Part shown: positions 44,367 through 53,727 of the stretch, piece by piece
Position numbering within the stretch: the first letter of the stretch is position 1
How the letters are laid out: every line of letters starts with the position of its first letter
Source: Ferruginibacter sp.
GTDB taxonomy: Bacteria > Bacteroidota > Bacteroidia > Chitinophagales > Chitinophagaceae
Assembly (NCBI GenBank): GCA_016786725.1
Contig: JAEUVU010000022.1
Location: 20,559 to 84,558 of the forward strand
DNA: 64,000 nt
Direction of reading: 5' to 3'
Made by a program: the position numbers and the translations under genes
The notes under the pieces: generated by a model
Database searches by the model: none
What the model was told of the DNA's origin: nothing
The model's input: only the letters and a program-made list of their open reading frames with translations

Positions 44367-44960
44367 ATGAAAACTATTAAAATCCGGCTTACTGTATTAT
44401 TCCTGTTTTTGGCTTTTGCCTGCCTGGCACAGGAAGTTGACATTACCAAAGGCGATCTTTCGATATTAAAAGGAGAAAGCAGTATCAATGTAGAAATGAC
44501 TTATGAAAAAATGGCTGTTGGCGACTTTAGTAAAGAAGCCGACTACATTAAAAAAAGGATGGAAGATGAAAATAAAAAAGACCCTCCAAACGGTGATCAT
44601 TGGGCTGCGGAATGGGACGCCCAGAAGAAAAATTATTTTGGCGAAAAATTTACGCTTGGGTTAACCAAAACCTACGACGTAAAGATTGATAAAAGCGCAA
44701 AATATACGCTTATCGTTAATACAAAAGCCCTGGAACCCGGTTACCAGGTTGGCATATCTAAAAAAAATGCAGGTGTTGATCTTAGTATTACCCTTATAGA
44801 AACCGGCAAGCCTGAAAAAAAACTGGCCGTACTTTATGTAGAAAGAAAAGCAGAAACCATGTGGCGTGGCGCCGCATTCGATGCCAAGTCACGTATTGGC
44901 GATGCCTACTACGTGGATGGACAGGCTGTAGGAAAATTTTTCAAAAAAAATATAAAATAA
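44367..44960 (+). CDS. Secreted protein of unknown function, paralogue of 43710
   Basis: A signal peptide (MKTIKIRLTVLFLFLAFACLAQ) precedes a domain matching the preceding gene over its whole length. The GDHWAAEWDAQKKNYFGEKF and SARI-type end (KSRIGDAYYVDGQAVGKFFK) are in the same places. The pair looks like a tandem duplication. It starts 18 bp ahead of the 44979 gene. It interrupts two pigment gene blocks but need not belong to them. Confidence 0.7.
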   Translation: MKTIKIRLTVLFLFLAFACLAQEVDITKGDLSILKGESSINVEMTYEKMAVGDFSKEADYIKKRMEDENKKDPPNGDHWAAEWDAQKKNYFGEKFTLGLTKTYDVKIDKSAKYTLIVNTKALEPGYQVGISKKNAGVDLSITLIETGKPEKKLAVLYVERKAETMWRGAAFDAKSRIGDAYYVDGQAVGKFFKKNIK

Positions 44961-44978
44961 TCAAACCCTGACAAAACA

Positions 44979-46580
44979 ATGAAGTACACATTAGTTGTTG
45001 TAATGGCTTTATTAAGCATTACGGCAAACGCACAAAGCAAAAAATTTACTTTTAAACTGGGCACCGAGTATGAGTTGCCCCGCAAAGCTGCCGACCTTTC
45101 TTTTTTTGGCAATGATAAAGACGGTATTGTAAATATGGGGCTGAGAAAAGAAGAATTGACCATTTTAAGGTTCGACCCCAAAACCCTGGCGCAAAGCACC
45201 GAAAAGACAATTGAACTGCCCGAAATGACCAAAAACTTCAACAGCGAAGGCGTGGTTGACTTTTACGGTAATTATTACTGGATACACAGCGACTGGGATA
45301 AGAAAGATGAGATAGAATACCTGTATTACGATAAGGTTGATGTGGTGAACGGGAAGATCACTGAATCCAACAAAAAACTATTTCAGGCTGAGCGTATTTC
45401 AGGAAGCGGCTATGCTTCAAACGGTTTTTACAGTGCAAAATCTATAGGTAAATACGATTTTAATTTTGATGCCGACCATAGTAAACTATTGATCAGCTAC
45501 AGGCTGGCGCCCGAAGAAAAGAATGATAAAAAAAGTTACGACAAGATCGGTTTTTATGTGTACGACGATAAAATGAACAAGCTCTGGAACAATGAGTTTA
45601 CCATGCCATACACCGAGCAGATAATGGATAATATTGATTTTTCTGTTGACTCCAAAGGAAATGCTTATATGCTTGCCAAAGTATATGATTCAGAAAAAAG
45701 AAAAGAAGTGGATAAAGAAACAGGCATGGCCGGTTATCATTATGAAGTTTTAAAATTCACCAAAGACAGTAAGAAGGTGCTGAATACCACCATCAACATT
45801 GGCGAGTATTTTATCAAAGCAGCGTCGCTGATTGAAAATACCGAACACGATATGGTAATTACCTGCACTTACAGCAAAAAAGCAAAAAGCAATGGTACAG
45901 ATGGGGTTTTTCTTGCGCTGATGGATCAGAGCGGCAAAATAAATAAATATAAAAACGGTTATTACGAATTTCCGTTGGCTGAATTGGAAAAATTTGAATC
46001 GGAAAGGACCAAAAGGAAAATGGAAAGGAAGAAAGATTATGAAGCGCCCAATTTAAGTGTACGTAATATTGTTGTGGAAGCCGATGGAAGTTTATTTATT
46101 GCCCTGGAAGAGTATTATGTGGTTGAAACGACTACGTATGACTCCAGGGGCGGTTCACGCACTTACTACACCTATTATTACGAAGATATATTGGGTGCTA
46201 AAATCAGCAAAACAGGCAGTTTTGAATGGTTAAGAAAAATACCAAAAAAACAAAAAGGTTCCAATGGCAGGGGCACCATGAGTTTTAAATTAGTAAGCGA
46301 TGCAACCGGTTATTACTTCCTGTTCTTAGACAACAAGAAGAACCTGGAACTGGCAGAAGACGAGGTACCCAAATACCATATGGACGGTTTTGGCGGACAG
46401 GTGATGGTTGGTAAAATTGATAATGCCGGTAATATTTCCAAAGAAATTGTTTTTGATACCAGGGAAGAAGAAGTAATGCTTTTCCCTGCCCAGTTTAAAA
46501 GAATAAACGGTAACCAGTTTATTGGCAGGGCTAAAATGAAACGTGGGGATTTTCAGCCATTGCTTATTACGGTGAATTGA
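44979..46580 (+). CDS. Large secreted protein of unknown function
   Basis: A signal peptide (MKYTLVVVMALLSITANAQ) leads into a long domain with repeated strand patterns and aromatic motifs such as NYYWIHSDWDKKDEIEYLYYD, KNGYYEFPLAELEKFE and RTYYTYYYEDILGAKI, consistent with a beta-propeller or other beta-rich surface protein. No enzyme motif is visible. It follows the paralogue pair on the same strand. Confidence 0.65.
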   Translation: MKYTLVVVMALLSITANAQSKKFTFKLGTEYELPRKAADLSFFGNDKDGIVNMGLRKEELTILRFDPKTLAQSTEKTIELPEMTKNFNSEGVVDFYGNYYWIHSDWDKKDEIEYLYYDKVDVVNGKITESNKKLFQAERISGSGYASNGFYSAKSIGKYDFNFDADHSKLLISYRLAPEEKNDKKSYDKIGFYVYDDKMNKLWNNEFTMPYTEQIMDNIDFSVDSKGNAYMLAKVYDSEKRKEVDKETGMAGYHYEVLKFTKDSKKVLNTTINIGEYFIKAASLIENTEHDMVITCTYSKKAKSNGTDGVFLALMDQSGKINKYKNGYYEFPLAELEKFESERTKRKMERKKDYEAPNLSVRNIVVEADGSLFIALEEYYVVETTTYDSRGGSRTYYTYYYEDILGAKISKTGSFEWLRKIPKKQKGSNGRGTMSFKLVSDATGYYFLFLDNKKNLELAEDEVPKYHMDGFGGQVMVGKIDNAGNISKEIVFDTREEEVMLFPAQFKRINGNQFIGRAKMKRGDFQPLLITVN

Positions 46581-46600
46581 TTTTTACAGATCCATGAAGT

Positions 46601-46639
46601 AACATTGGCAAAGTTTTAAACTTTGCCAATGTTTTTTTA
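46601..46639. terminator. Bidirectional terminator
   Basis: AACATTGGCAAAGTTT (46601-46616) and AAACTTTGCCAATGTT (46618-46633) form a perfect odd-length palindrome with T runs on both sides. It lies between convergent genes. Confidence 0.9.
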
Positions 46640-48346
46640 AGCCGTTTCCATCTCTTTTGCCTTTGGATAAAACCACATAACATCCACATCCTTCATTACT
46701 GCTTCGCTGGGTACAATGGCATTTTCCGATTCTGTATCCAGCATCACTGCTCCTTCTTTTTTACCAAGATTAATGGTGTAAGGATTTACTTTTATATCCG
46801 GTGATGCGCCATTCACCTGTGCATTTACCAGCCTGAAAATGGCTACAGCCAACTGTTCCAGCAGGTTCATGTTTTTGCCAATCTGCTCTATTAATTCAGC
46901 AGGTTCGTGCTGAACCTCAATATCCTGTTGGAATTTTTGCAATACTTTAAGGTCGAAAGGATCTATATACCTGTTTGAGAAAGTTTGATTTTCATAAGGC
47001 AGCCATTCCAGAAAAAGGTCCTGCATTATCTGGTGCAGTTGCCCAAATTTACGGCCCAGGCCTTTTTTTGAAGCGAACAGTTCTCTTAAAATACTGATAT
47101 TGGTAAATGCTTTATTGGCAAATAAATGGCAAGGTACTGCCCAGTAAACTGCCCAGTCCCAGAATATTTTTATCACCATGATCTGCGTATTTCCCATCAG
47201 CAAATATTTATTCTGGTAGATCGGTATCCAGGCATCAACCAATGCCAGGTGGCATTGTTCGTAAACATTCACACGTGTTTCAATATCTTCACCGGCAAGG
47301 TCACGCAAAATAAGTTCACTAAGCCAGCTGTTATTCATCGCAATAAAATCGGTACCGGGAGAATACAAGGGATCTAAGAACGGCCCCGATTCTCCGGCCG
47401 TTCCCCACCTGTCGGTTGAATAAACTTTTTGAGTATGATGAGCATAATGCTTCAGGATTTTAAAATCCATCAGGCCATCACCTTCGCCCAAAGGCACCAG
47501 CATTTTATGCGCCAGCGGTTCGTTCACCCTCATCCATTCAACAGCTTTTTCATAAGTGTTGAAGGTGTCAAAAGGATGCACAGCCGGATCGGCAACAATA
47601 CCAATACTGGTATTTTTTGAGCCCAGTGGAATTACCCATAACCAATAGCCGCTATCCATAAAATGTACTGTACTTAAGTAACGCAGGTTGGGTTCCAGAA
47701 AGTTTTGCCACTCTTTGTCATCCGTCCAGGTATCAATATCAATTACACCCTTCAGCCGCCACCAGGCAGCATTCGCATGATGCTCCATCGGCTTTTGAAA
47801 CTGAAATTTTCTTTTCAACACACTGCTCCTTCCCGATGCATCTGCCACCCAGCGGCAGGTCACTTTTTTCTCTTCACCATCCTTTATATAACTAACCGTA
47901 TGCATACTGGCAGCGTCAATATCTACACCTGAAACTTTTGCGCCAAGCTCAAGTCTGTTACCTTTTTGCCTGGTAAGTTTCATTAAATAATTTTCAAGTG
48001 TTCCCCTGTCGAGCTGGTGGCTTGGAACCGGCAAACGAAGGCGGGGTCCAAGTTCTACCCGGCTGGCAATATCTTCCTTGGTATCATTTTTAAAAAAGAA
48101 ACGCAATCCATGTTTGGGAAGTTCATGTTTTTCCAGGTAGCCTTTCAGGTCTAAAACCTCTCTTAAATAATGGGTACCGAGTTCAACGGTTGATTCGCCT
48201 ACTTTATGTGCGGCTGTTGCAGCTTCACTTTCTCTTCTTTCCAAAATAAGAATGGAAATATCCGGTTTTGCATTTTTAAGTTGTAAAGAAAGCGTAAGGC
48301 CCGCCAGGCCTCCGCCAAGGACCACTACATCGTACTGATCATTCAT
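46637..48346 (-). CDS. FAD-dependent halogenase-like oxidoreductase (2 of 3)
   Basis: GGGLAG (11-16) at the FAD site, KVGES (48-52), WLWVIP (235-240, the WxWxIP motif) and FLDPLYSPG are the tryptophan halogenase superfamily features. The C-terminal part is longer than in the other two (569 residues) and ends with an unusual region of about 150 residues after the FAD domain. It may chlorinate or hydroxylate the aryl or resorcinol ring; some flexirubins carry chlorine. Confidence 0.85.
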   Translation of the reverse strand: MNDQYDVVVLGGGLAGLTLSLQLKNAKPDISILILERRESEAATAAHKVGESTVELGTHYLREVLDLKGYLEKHELPKHGLRFFFKNDTKEDIASRVELGPRLRLPVPSHQLDRGTLENYLMKLTRQKGNRLELGAKVSGVDIDAASMHTVSYIKDGEEKKVTCRWVADASGRSSVLKRKFQFQKPMEHHANAAWWRLKGVIDIDTWTDDKEWQNFLEPNLRYLSTVHFMDSGYWLWVIPLGSKNTSIGIVADPAVHPFDTFNTYEKAVEWMRVNEPLAHKMLVPLGEGDGLMDFKILKHYAHHTQKVYSTDRWGTAGESGPFLDPLYSPGTDFIAMNNSWLSELILRDLAGEDIETRVNVYEQCHLALVDAWIPIYQNKYLLMGNTQIMVIKIFWDWAVYWAVPCHLFANKAFTNISILRELFASKKGLGRKFGQLHQIMQDLFLEWLPYENQTFSNRYIDPFDLKVLQKFQQDIEVQHEPAELIEQIGKNMNLLEQLAVAIFRLVNAQVNGASPDIKVNPYTINLGKKEGAVMLDTESENAIVPSEAVMKDVDVMWFYPKAKEMETA

Positions 48347-48501
48347 AAGTGTTGTTTTAAGGAATATAAATGTAACGCAAAATGGTTGTTATTAAAAAGC
48401 CATTTTAATAATAGGGTAAACGTTCAACTAATTTTTATAAAGATGGATTTCTCTTTCAACAAATATCTTAAAGGCTTGTCAAATGTTACTAAATACAGAG
48501 T

Positions 48502-48608
48502 GTCAGTAGGAGCTTGTCGAAGACGGTACTATTTGAAAAGAACTTCTTTTTATTTGTAAAACCGCCTTCGACAAGCCTGTCTGCCGACAAAGGCAGGCTC
48601 AGGCTGAC
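48502..48608. repeat. Palindromic repeat family 2, copy C with nested insert
   Basis: Left arm GTCAGTAGGAGCTTGTCGAA (48502-48521); right arm ends AGGCTGAC at 48608. The right arm is interrupted by CCTGTCTGCCGACAAAGGCAGG-like DNA (about 48576-48597), itself a small palindrome. It fills the gap between the halogenase-like and ligase genes. Confidence 0.85.
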
Positions 48609-48629
48609 AGCTTTTATTTTTTCAACAGA

Positions 48630-49934
48630 TCAATTACGCCTGTCAATAAACCGGATAACTTTTCTGCCGGCCTCCGGCATCTGCATTTTTTTAATTTCTT
48701 CTTCGGTAATGTATTTTATGTGCGGACTAACCCTTAACCTGGCCTGGAGGTTTGCCCTTATTTTACGGTTGGTTTCTTCATCATAATTATCCGGCACTAT
48801 ATAAATGAGCACTTCATCCGTACCCATTTCGTTTGATGTTACCTCAGCAACATACTCAATCACATTTTCCATTTCATGCAATATGTCAAACAGCGCCGGA
48901 GGATATAAAGTAGTGCCTTTGTATTTAAGCATTTGTTTTTTTCGCCCCATCACCGGCGACAAGCGTAAACTGTTTCTTCCGCAGGCGCAGGGTGTATCAT
49001 CGTACACACATATATCGCCTGTTTTATAACGCAGCAGGGGCATACCTTCCACGCCCAGGGTTGTAATAGTTACTTCGCCCGGTTCGCCGGGTGCAACAGC
49101 CTTGCCCATTTCATCAAGCAATTCTACGATCAGCAGATCGGGTTGCAAATGCCCGCCCCTGCATTCTGTACATTCAGTAAAAGCCGTTTGCATTTCGGTA
49201 GAGGCATAGGTAGAAAATAATTTGATATTCCAGGCATCGGTAATTTTTTTGCCAAGCGGGTTTAAAGTAAAATCTGTGTTGCGGATATTTTCTCCAACAC
49301 AGATCGCTTTTTTAACTGTGGTGCTGTTAATATCAATATTATGTTCCTGTGCATAGCTGATGAGCTTAACAATGAAGGAAGGAACGGCAACTATAGCAGT
49401 TGGCTTTAATCTCAAAATGGTTTCCCATTGCAAGGAAGGCACCCCGGGCCCCAGCCGGATGATGCCTGCACCCAGCTTTTGTAAACCGGAATAATATGCC
49501 ATGCCGGCCATGAACTGCCTGTCTAATGTAAGCATAAGCTGGTAAACATCATTCACCGATCCTTCGGTGCTCACAAAAGAAGCGTATTCATTGCAGGCAA
49601 GCCGCTCCAGGTCATTCTCTGTAAGCATTATGGTTACCGGATTTCCCAGGGTGCCGGAAGTAGAACTGTATTCAATAATTTTATTGCGTGGTACACAAAG
49701 GAAATCTTCATTGCGTTGCTGCAGGTCTTCTTTAATGGTTACCGGTATCACACTCAGGTCTTCCATGGTTTTTATACCGGATGGATTGAACCTTGCCTTG
49801 GAAAAGAATTCTTTATAGAAAGGAGAATTTGCATTCAGGTAAGCAATGGTTTCCTGCAGTTTTTTTTCCTGCAGGGCGGTAATTTCTTCTTTGCTTAAAA
49901 AAGCAGTTTCGGGTGAATAGTTCATTGAAAACAT
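48630..49934 (-). CDS. Phenylacetate-CoA ligase-like aryl acid-activating enzyme
   Basis: The adenylate-forming signature YSSTSGTLGNPVTI, then TEMQTAFTECTECRGGH and the C-terminal LRYKTGDI are of the PaaK family. The Cys-rich CTEC and CACGRN segments could bind zinc, as in PaaK relatives. It likely activates 4-coumarate as CoA or ACP thioester for the polyene KS. Start could be the ATG at 49934 or 49925. Confidence 0.85.
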   Translation of the reverse strand: MFSMNYSPETAFLSKEEITALQEKKLQETIAYLNANSPFYKEFFSKARFNPSGIKTMEDLSVIPVTIKEDLQQRNEDFLCVPRNKIIEYSSTSGTLGNPVTIMLTENDLERLACNEYASFVSTEGSVNDVYQLMLTLDRQFMAGMAYYSGLQKLGAGIIRLGPGVPSLQWETILRLKPTAIVAVPSFIVKLISYAQEHNIDINSTTVKKAICVGENIRNTDFTLNPLGKKITDAWNIKLFSTYASTEMQTAFTECTECRGGHLQPDLLIVELLDEMGKAVAPGEPGEVTITTLGVEGMPLLRYKTGDICVYDDTPCACGRNSLRLSPVMGRKKQMLKYKGTTLYPPALFDILHEMENVIEYVAEVTSNEMGTDEVLIYIVPDNYDEETNRKIRANLQARLRVSPHIKYITEEEIKKMQMPEAGRKVIRFIDRRN

Positions 49935-50007
49935 TTTTAAAAAATTGAATTTAGCTACAAAGATTCACTAAGACAAAGATTTTTATTTCCTTCCGGAAAT
50001 GAATATT

Positions 50008-50072
50008 GCCACAGAAACACGGAGGCACAGAAAAATACAAAGCAGATTTCTGTGTTTCTGTGCCTCCGTGGC
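50008..50072. repeat. Inverted repeat family 3 (CACGGAGGCACAGAAA type)
   Basis: CACGGAGGCACAGAAA (50018-50033) and its complement TTTCTGTGCCTCCGTG (50055-50070) form an exact 16-bp stem, with GCCAC/GTGGC extensions, between the ligase and AcpS genes. Confidence 0.85.
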
Positions 50073-50115
50073 AAATCAAGATTTGGCGCAGGCAAATCCA
50101 TAAATAAGTCCAGGA

Positions 50116-50490
50116 TTATTTTTCAATTATTACGATTGCTGATGCTATCGTTTTTAGATGAGAGAGCGAAACAAATATCTTTCCCAGTTTCAGGTCATCA
50201 ACGGTTTTTGCTGTCAATCCATAAAATCGTATCTCCGGCTTTCCTTCGGCATCATTGTAAATTTCAATTTCATTAAATGCAGTGCCGGTTCTCCAGCCGC
50301 TGCCCAATGCTTTTAAAAAAGCTTCCTTGGCTGCAAAGCGTGCTGCATAATGTTCGTACTTAAAAGCGCCTGCTTCACAATATGTAATTTCAGCAGCACT
50401 AAAAACAAGTTCTTTAAAGCCTGCCTTCTTCTCTATTTTCCCGGCAACCCTGTCAACCTCTATCAGATCAGTACCAATTCCATAGATCAT
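50116..50490 (-). CDS. acpS: Holo-ACP synthase (4'-phosphopantetheinyl transferase)
   Basis: GIGTDLIEVDRV (Asp8) and FAAKEAFLKALG (Glu56) are the two metal-binding motifs of AcpS. It would attach phosphopantetheine to the three locus ACPs and perhaps FabD-pathway ACP. It overlaps the C45 gene by 4 bp. An AcpS inside a pigment cluster suggests dedicated activation. Confidence 0.95.
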   Translation of the reverse strand: MIYGIGTDLIEVDRVAGKIEKKAGFKELVFSAAEITYCEAGAFKYEHYAARFAAKEAFLKALGSGWRTGTAFNEIEIYNDAEGKPEIRFYGLTAKTVDDLKLGKIFVSLSHLKTIASAIVIIEK

Positions 50491-52157
50491 GGTGCAAGTT
50501 TTTTATTTATTTTTTTGATCTGCGCCTTAATATGGTCTTCTTCTTTTTTTGTTGCAATCACTTTTGTCAATGCAAGATTATAGTTCTGTAAAGCAGCAGC
50601 ATATTCTTTTTGTTTATATAAATAATCGCCGGCCAAAAGATACGCATTATAAAATTCAGGATTACTGTTTACCAGGGCTTTTGTGTCAGCGGCTCTGCCA
50701 TCCAGTATCTCTTGCTTTATATTTCTGAAAACCTGGAAGTTTTTATAGGCCGGTGTAAGCAGGAAAGAATCTGCTGCGATGGCTAAACTGCTGTCAGCAA
50801 TCTCTTTGTTTTGCTGCATACCATGCAAAGCAAAAATTTTTTTAAGATCGTAAGCCACATATTTGCCCAACTGCCAGGGTGCTGTTGAAACCCACACGAT
50901 CAGTTTCTTTGGTTCAAAAACAACAGAGTGATGAGCAATTAACTGGTTGATGGCTTTTTCATTACCCATACCAATATCGGAGCCATTCAGTCCTTTTTGG
51001 TCACGGAGAATATTGACAGTTTTTTGAACTGTGTTTTTTCCATTTGCATTCAGTAATTGCATTAACCGTTGATAGCGGTAACTTGATGCACTTTCATTCT
51101 CCTGTTCAATATTCATTTTTGTTTTTCCCAGCTTATTGCTCTGAAAATGATTGGCGCAAACAATATAATTTTTTTGCGGATCGTAAACATCCAGGTCATC
51201 CGGTGTTTTTTCAATGATCACCGCTTTGTTATCTAAAGCCGAAGCAACCAGGAATGATTCGGACACAAACATCTTCCTGCTTTTGGCAATGGCAATGGCT
51301 TCATTGATATTTTTTGCGTATTGCAGAATTTCTCTCGTTACAATTGAAACCGGTGTTGCCGAACCTGTTGGCAGATCGCTTTTTGCTGCATTGATGGTTA
51401 CAGACAGTCCCTGATCGTTCATGCCGCTGACAGCACCGATAAAACCTCCCCAGGTAACTGTCATAAATTTATGGCCCTTTGCCGGATTGAAGAATGCAAC
51501 GATCTTATCCTCTGCAAATTTATCGCCCACATAAAAATCAAAATTGCGGCCAATGATCATCGTGCTGTCCTGGCTCATGCTGCCCCAGGTGCCAAAAGAT
51601 GTGCAGCCAACCATGGCCAGGTTTTGCACGGCATGGCCAATATCATGTGCGGCGTGATAATTTAAAATGCGCTGGTAATTAGTCCCCAGATATTGGTAAT
51701 CAGGAGAAGCCGATTCTGATACGCCGTAAATTTCTTCCTTGTATTCTTCAGTTATATTCTTATCAAGCTTGCGGTTAAAAAAACCGATCATGTATTTTAA
51801 AAAGCTGCGTTTTGATCTTGACGGAATGAGCTTGCTTATCTGTTCTGCAAAATGATCTTCCTGCCTTACTACCAGTTCTTTGGTTAGCTTTCCATTAATA
51901 ACACCTCGTTCAAAAGGTTCGCCTTCTATATACAGTTCGTACAGGCCGCTGCTGCTATGCCTGAACCAGTTATTTTTCAGCGTATAAAATGCATCACCAT
52001 GATCAGTTCTCTGTAATTGCATGCTGCTTATGTCTGCAGGCCTGGGCGGATCTACTTTTGAAACCTGCACCAGGTAAATTGCACCGATCATCAGTAAAAC
52101 AAAAATTACTGCAAAAACCCTTAATGTCCGTCTTCCTGTTCTTTTCCAGTTAGGCAT
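50487..52157 (-). CDS. C45-type NTN hydrolase/acyltransferase (AAT family), membrane-anchored
   Basis: One N-terminal membrane segment (10-30), then a C45-type domain with the autoproteolytic site MVGCTSFGTW (Cys185), GGFIGAVSGMNDQGLSVTINA and the C-terminal TPR-like tail GDYLYKQKEYAAALQNYNLAL. The family makes or breaks amide or ester bonds using the freed Cys. In this setting it is a candidate for ester-linking the polyene acid to the resorcinol (inference). It overlaps its neighbours by 8 and 4 bp. Confidence 0.85.
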   Translation of the reverse strand: MPNWKRTGRRTLRVFAVIFVLLMIGAIYLVQVSKVDPPRPADISSMQLQRTDHGDAFYTLKNNWFRHSSSGLYELYIEGEPFERGVINGKLTKELVVRQEDHFAEQISKLIPSRSKRSFLKYMIGFFNRKLDKNITEEYKEEIYGVSESASPDYQYLGTNYQRILNYHAAHDIGHAVQNLAMVGCTSFGTWGSMSQDSTMIIGRNFDFYVGDKFAEDKIVAFFNPAKGHKFMTVTWGGFIGAVSGMNDQGLSVTINAAKSDLPTGSATPVSIVTREILQYAKNINEAIAIAKSRKMFVSESFLVASALDNKAVIIEKTPDDLDVYDPQKNYIVCANHFQSNKLGKTKMNIEQENESASSYRYQRLMQLLNANGKNTVQKTVNILRDQKGLNGSDIGMGNEKAINQLIAHHSVVFEPKKLIVWVSTAPWQLGKYVAYDLKKIFALHGMQQNKEIADSSLAIAADSFLLTPAYKNFQVFRNIKQEILDGRAADTKALVNSNPEFYNAYLLAGDYLYKQKEYAAALQNYNLALTKVIATKKEEDHIKAQIKKINKKLAP

Positions 52158-53664
52158 TTCTTATTTTTTCAATGATGTCTTCGTTTCCTAAAAAAGCAGT
52201 GCAGGTAACAAGGCCGCTCATGGTAGCGCCCAGTATGCCATGCAAATTAAGATTTTGGCCTGTTAAATAAAGGTTAGGTATTTTGGTACGGGGCGATATA
52301 AAAGTTTTCAACGGATTGCTGTAATCTTTGGCAATGCCGTACATTGATCCGTCGGCATTACCAATATAATCCCGGTACGATAAAGGCGTTGCTGTGTAAT
52401 ATTCATCAATCTTTTCACGTAACCCAGGGAATTTTTCTTCAGCACAATCAAGAAACTGTTCTGCTTTTCTTTTTTTGAAGGCTTCATAATCCGTACCCCT
52501 GTCGTTCTCATCCGAAACTGTATTGAACGAGCCTGCCCATTGTTCCACTTCTCCAAAACGCATGTAAGCAAGTAAAGTCATCGCTTCGGCAAATTCAGGA
52601 GACTTTGATGAAGCTGTAAAGAAAACACAATAGCTTAATGGCCAATCCTCATCCGTATGATTTGTTGTATCCCATTCACGGCCTTCTTTGGTGTAATAAT
52701 AGTTGTGCTTTACGTATTTAAAAGTTCCTTTCTTAAAAACAATATTGATGACAAAACCGCCGATGGTGTTTTGCAGATTTTTAACTCTGCTCCGGTATGC
52801 CTGTTTTATCAGATCGGTTTCTGTCATTTCTAATGTTTGCACCGGGTGCATATTGCTGATGAAATTTTTTGCATGCACATATCTTCCATCTGCAAGCTGT
52901 ACTGATCTTGTGATACCATCTTCCACCACAATTTTTTTAACCTCGGCATTGCGGTGAATAACGCCGCCATGCTCCCGTATATTCATGGCCATGAATTTGC
53001 CAATGTCAGATCCGCCATCAATACACTTCCAGGAGCTTTCAATATAACTGTTCAGTATCATGGCAGGCACATAAAAAGGGGTCATCCCCGACTGCAGCTC
53101 GTACAGCATACTGTTGCCAACCAATACTGCCTGCAGTTTTTTATTATTGGTAATTGATTCAATAAAAGTTCTTGTATCAATACCCAGCACAGCATTTTTT
53201 TCATCCAGGTTGCCGCCGCTTCTTAAGTTGTATAAAGGAAATTTACTGCACACTTCTTTTACCTTATCGCAAAAAAGCCGCAATGCTTTTTCTTCATCAG
53301 GAAAATCTTTCAGTAAATGCTTAATAAAATTTTCGTAGCCCTGTGCAAAAACATATTCTTTCGGGTCGTTGCCAATGAGTATTTTATCAAACACATCTTC
53401 ATTCATCCGCTGCAGCTTTAGCTTTTGCAAAATGCCCAGGTACTTAAACACCTGATAAAGATTTTGCCCTTCGCCCAGGCCACCCAGGTAATGCACTCCC
53501 GAATCAAAAATCACCCGGTTGCGTACATAAGTCTGCAGGCTGCCGCCAAGCTGCCTGTTCTTTTCCAGCACACAAACTTTGTAACCCTCACGGCTCAGCA
53601 CATCAGCGCAAATTAATCCGCCCATGCCGCTTCCGATGATCACTATGTCGTATTCTGTTTCCAT
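52150..53664 (-). CDS. Phytoene desaturase-like FAD oxidoreductase (1 of 2)
   Basis: IVIIGSGMGGLICADVL (8-24) is the FAD Rossmann fold and GGSLQTYV plus FDSGVHYLGG are typical of carotenoid desaturase/isomerase or retinol saturase-type enzymes. The C-terminal NLYLTGQNLNLHGILGATMSG binds FAD. It overlaps the C45 gene by 8 bp. It may oxidise or reduce the polyene or an intermediate. Confidence 0.88.
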   Translation of the reverse strand: METEYDIVIIGSGMGGLICADVLSREGYKVCVLEKNRQLGGSLQTYVRNRVIFDSGVHYLGGLGEGQNLYQVFKYLGILQKLKLQRMNEDVFDKILIGNDPKEYVFAQGYENFIKHLLKDFPDEEKALRLFCDKVKEVCSKFPLYNLRSGGNLDEKNAVLGIDTRTFIESITNNKKLQAVLVGNSMLYELQSGMTPFYVPAMILNSYIESSWKCIDGGSDIGKFMAMNIREHGGVIHRNAEVKKIVVEDGITRSVQLADGRYVHAKNFISNMHPVQTLEMTETDLIKQAYRSRVKNLQNTIGGFVINIVFKKGTFKYVKHNYYYTKEGREWDTTNHTDEDWPLSYCVFFTASSKSPEFAEAMTLLAYMRFGEVEQWAGSFNTVSDENDRGTDYEAFKKRKAEQFLDCAEEKFPGLREKIDEYYTATPLSYRDYIGNADGSMYGIAKDYSNPLKTFISPRTKIPNLYLTGQNLNLHGILGATMSGLVTCTAFLGNEDIIEKIRNA

Positions 53665-53680
53665 TATTTTTGGTTTAGGC

Positions 53681-53726
53681 GTTTAGGAGTTTAGAAAGTT
53701 TAGTTCGCCTTTCTAAACCTCTAAAC
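53681..53726. repeat. Intercistronic inverted repeat family 5 (TTTAG-rich)
   Basis: GTTTAGGAGTTTAGAAAG (53681-53698) pairs with CTTTCTAAACCTCTAAAC (53709-53726), with two mismatches. Extra TTTAG and CTAAA units lie on both sides. It lies between the desaturase and MMPL genes and just past the latter's stop. Confidence 0.8.
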
Positions 53727-53727
53727 A

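Noticed and set aside
50008..50072. Long inverted repeat as a CRISPR array
   Set aside because: It is a single stem of two arms with no regular spacers or repeat periodicity.
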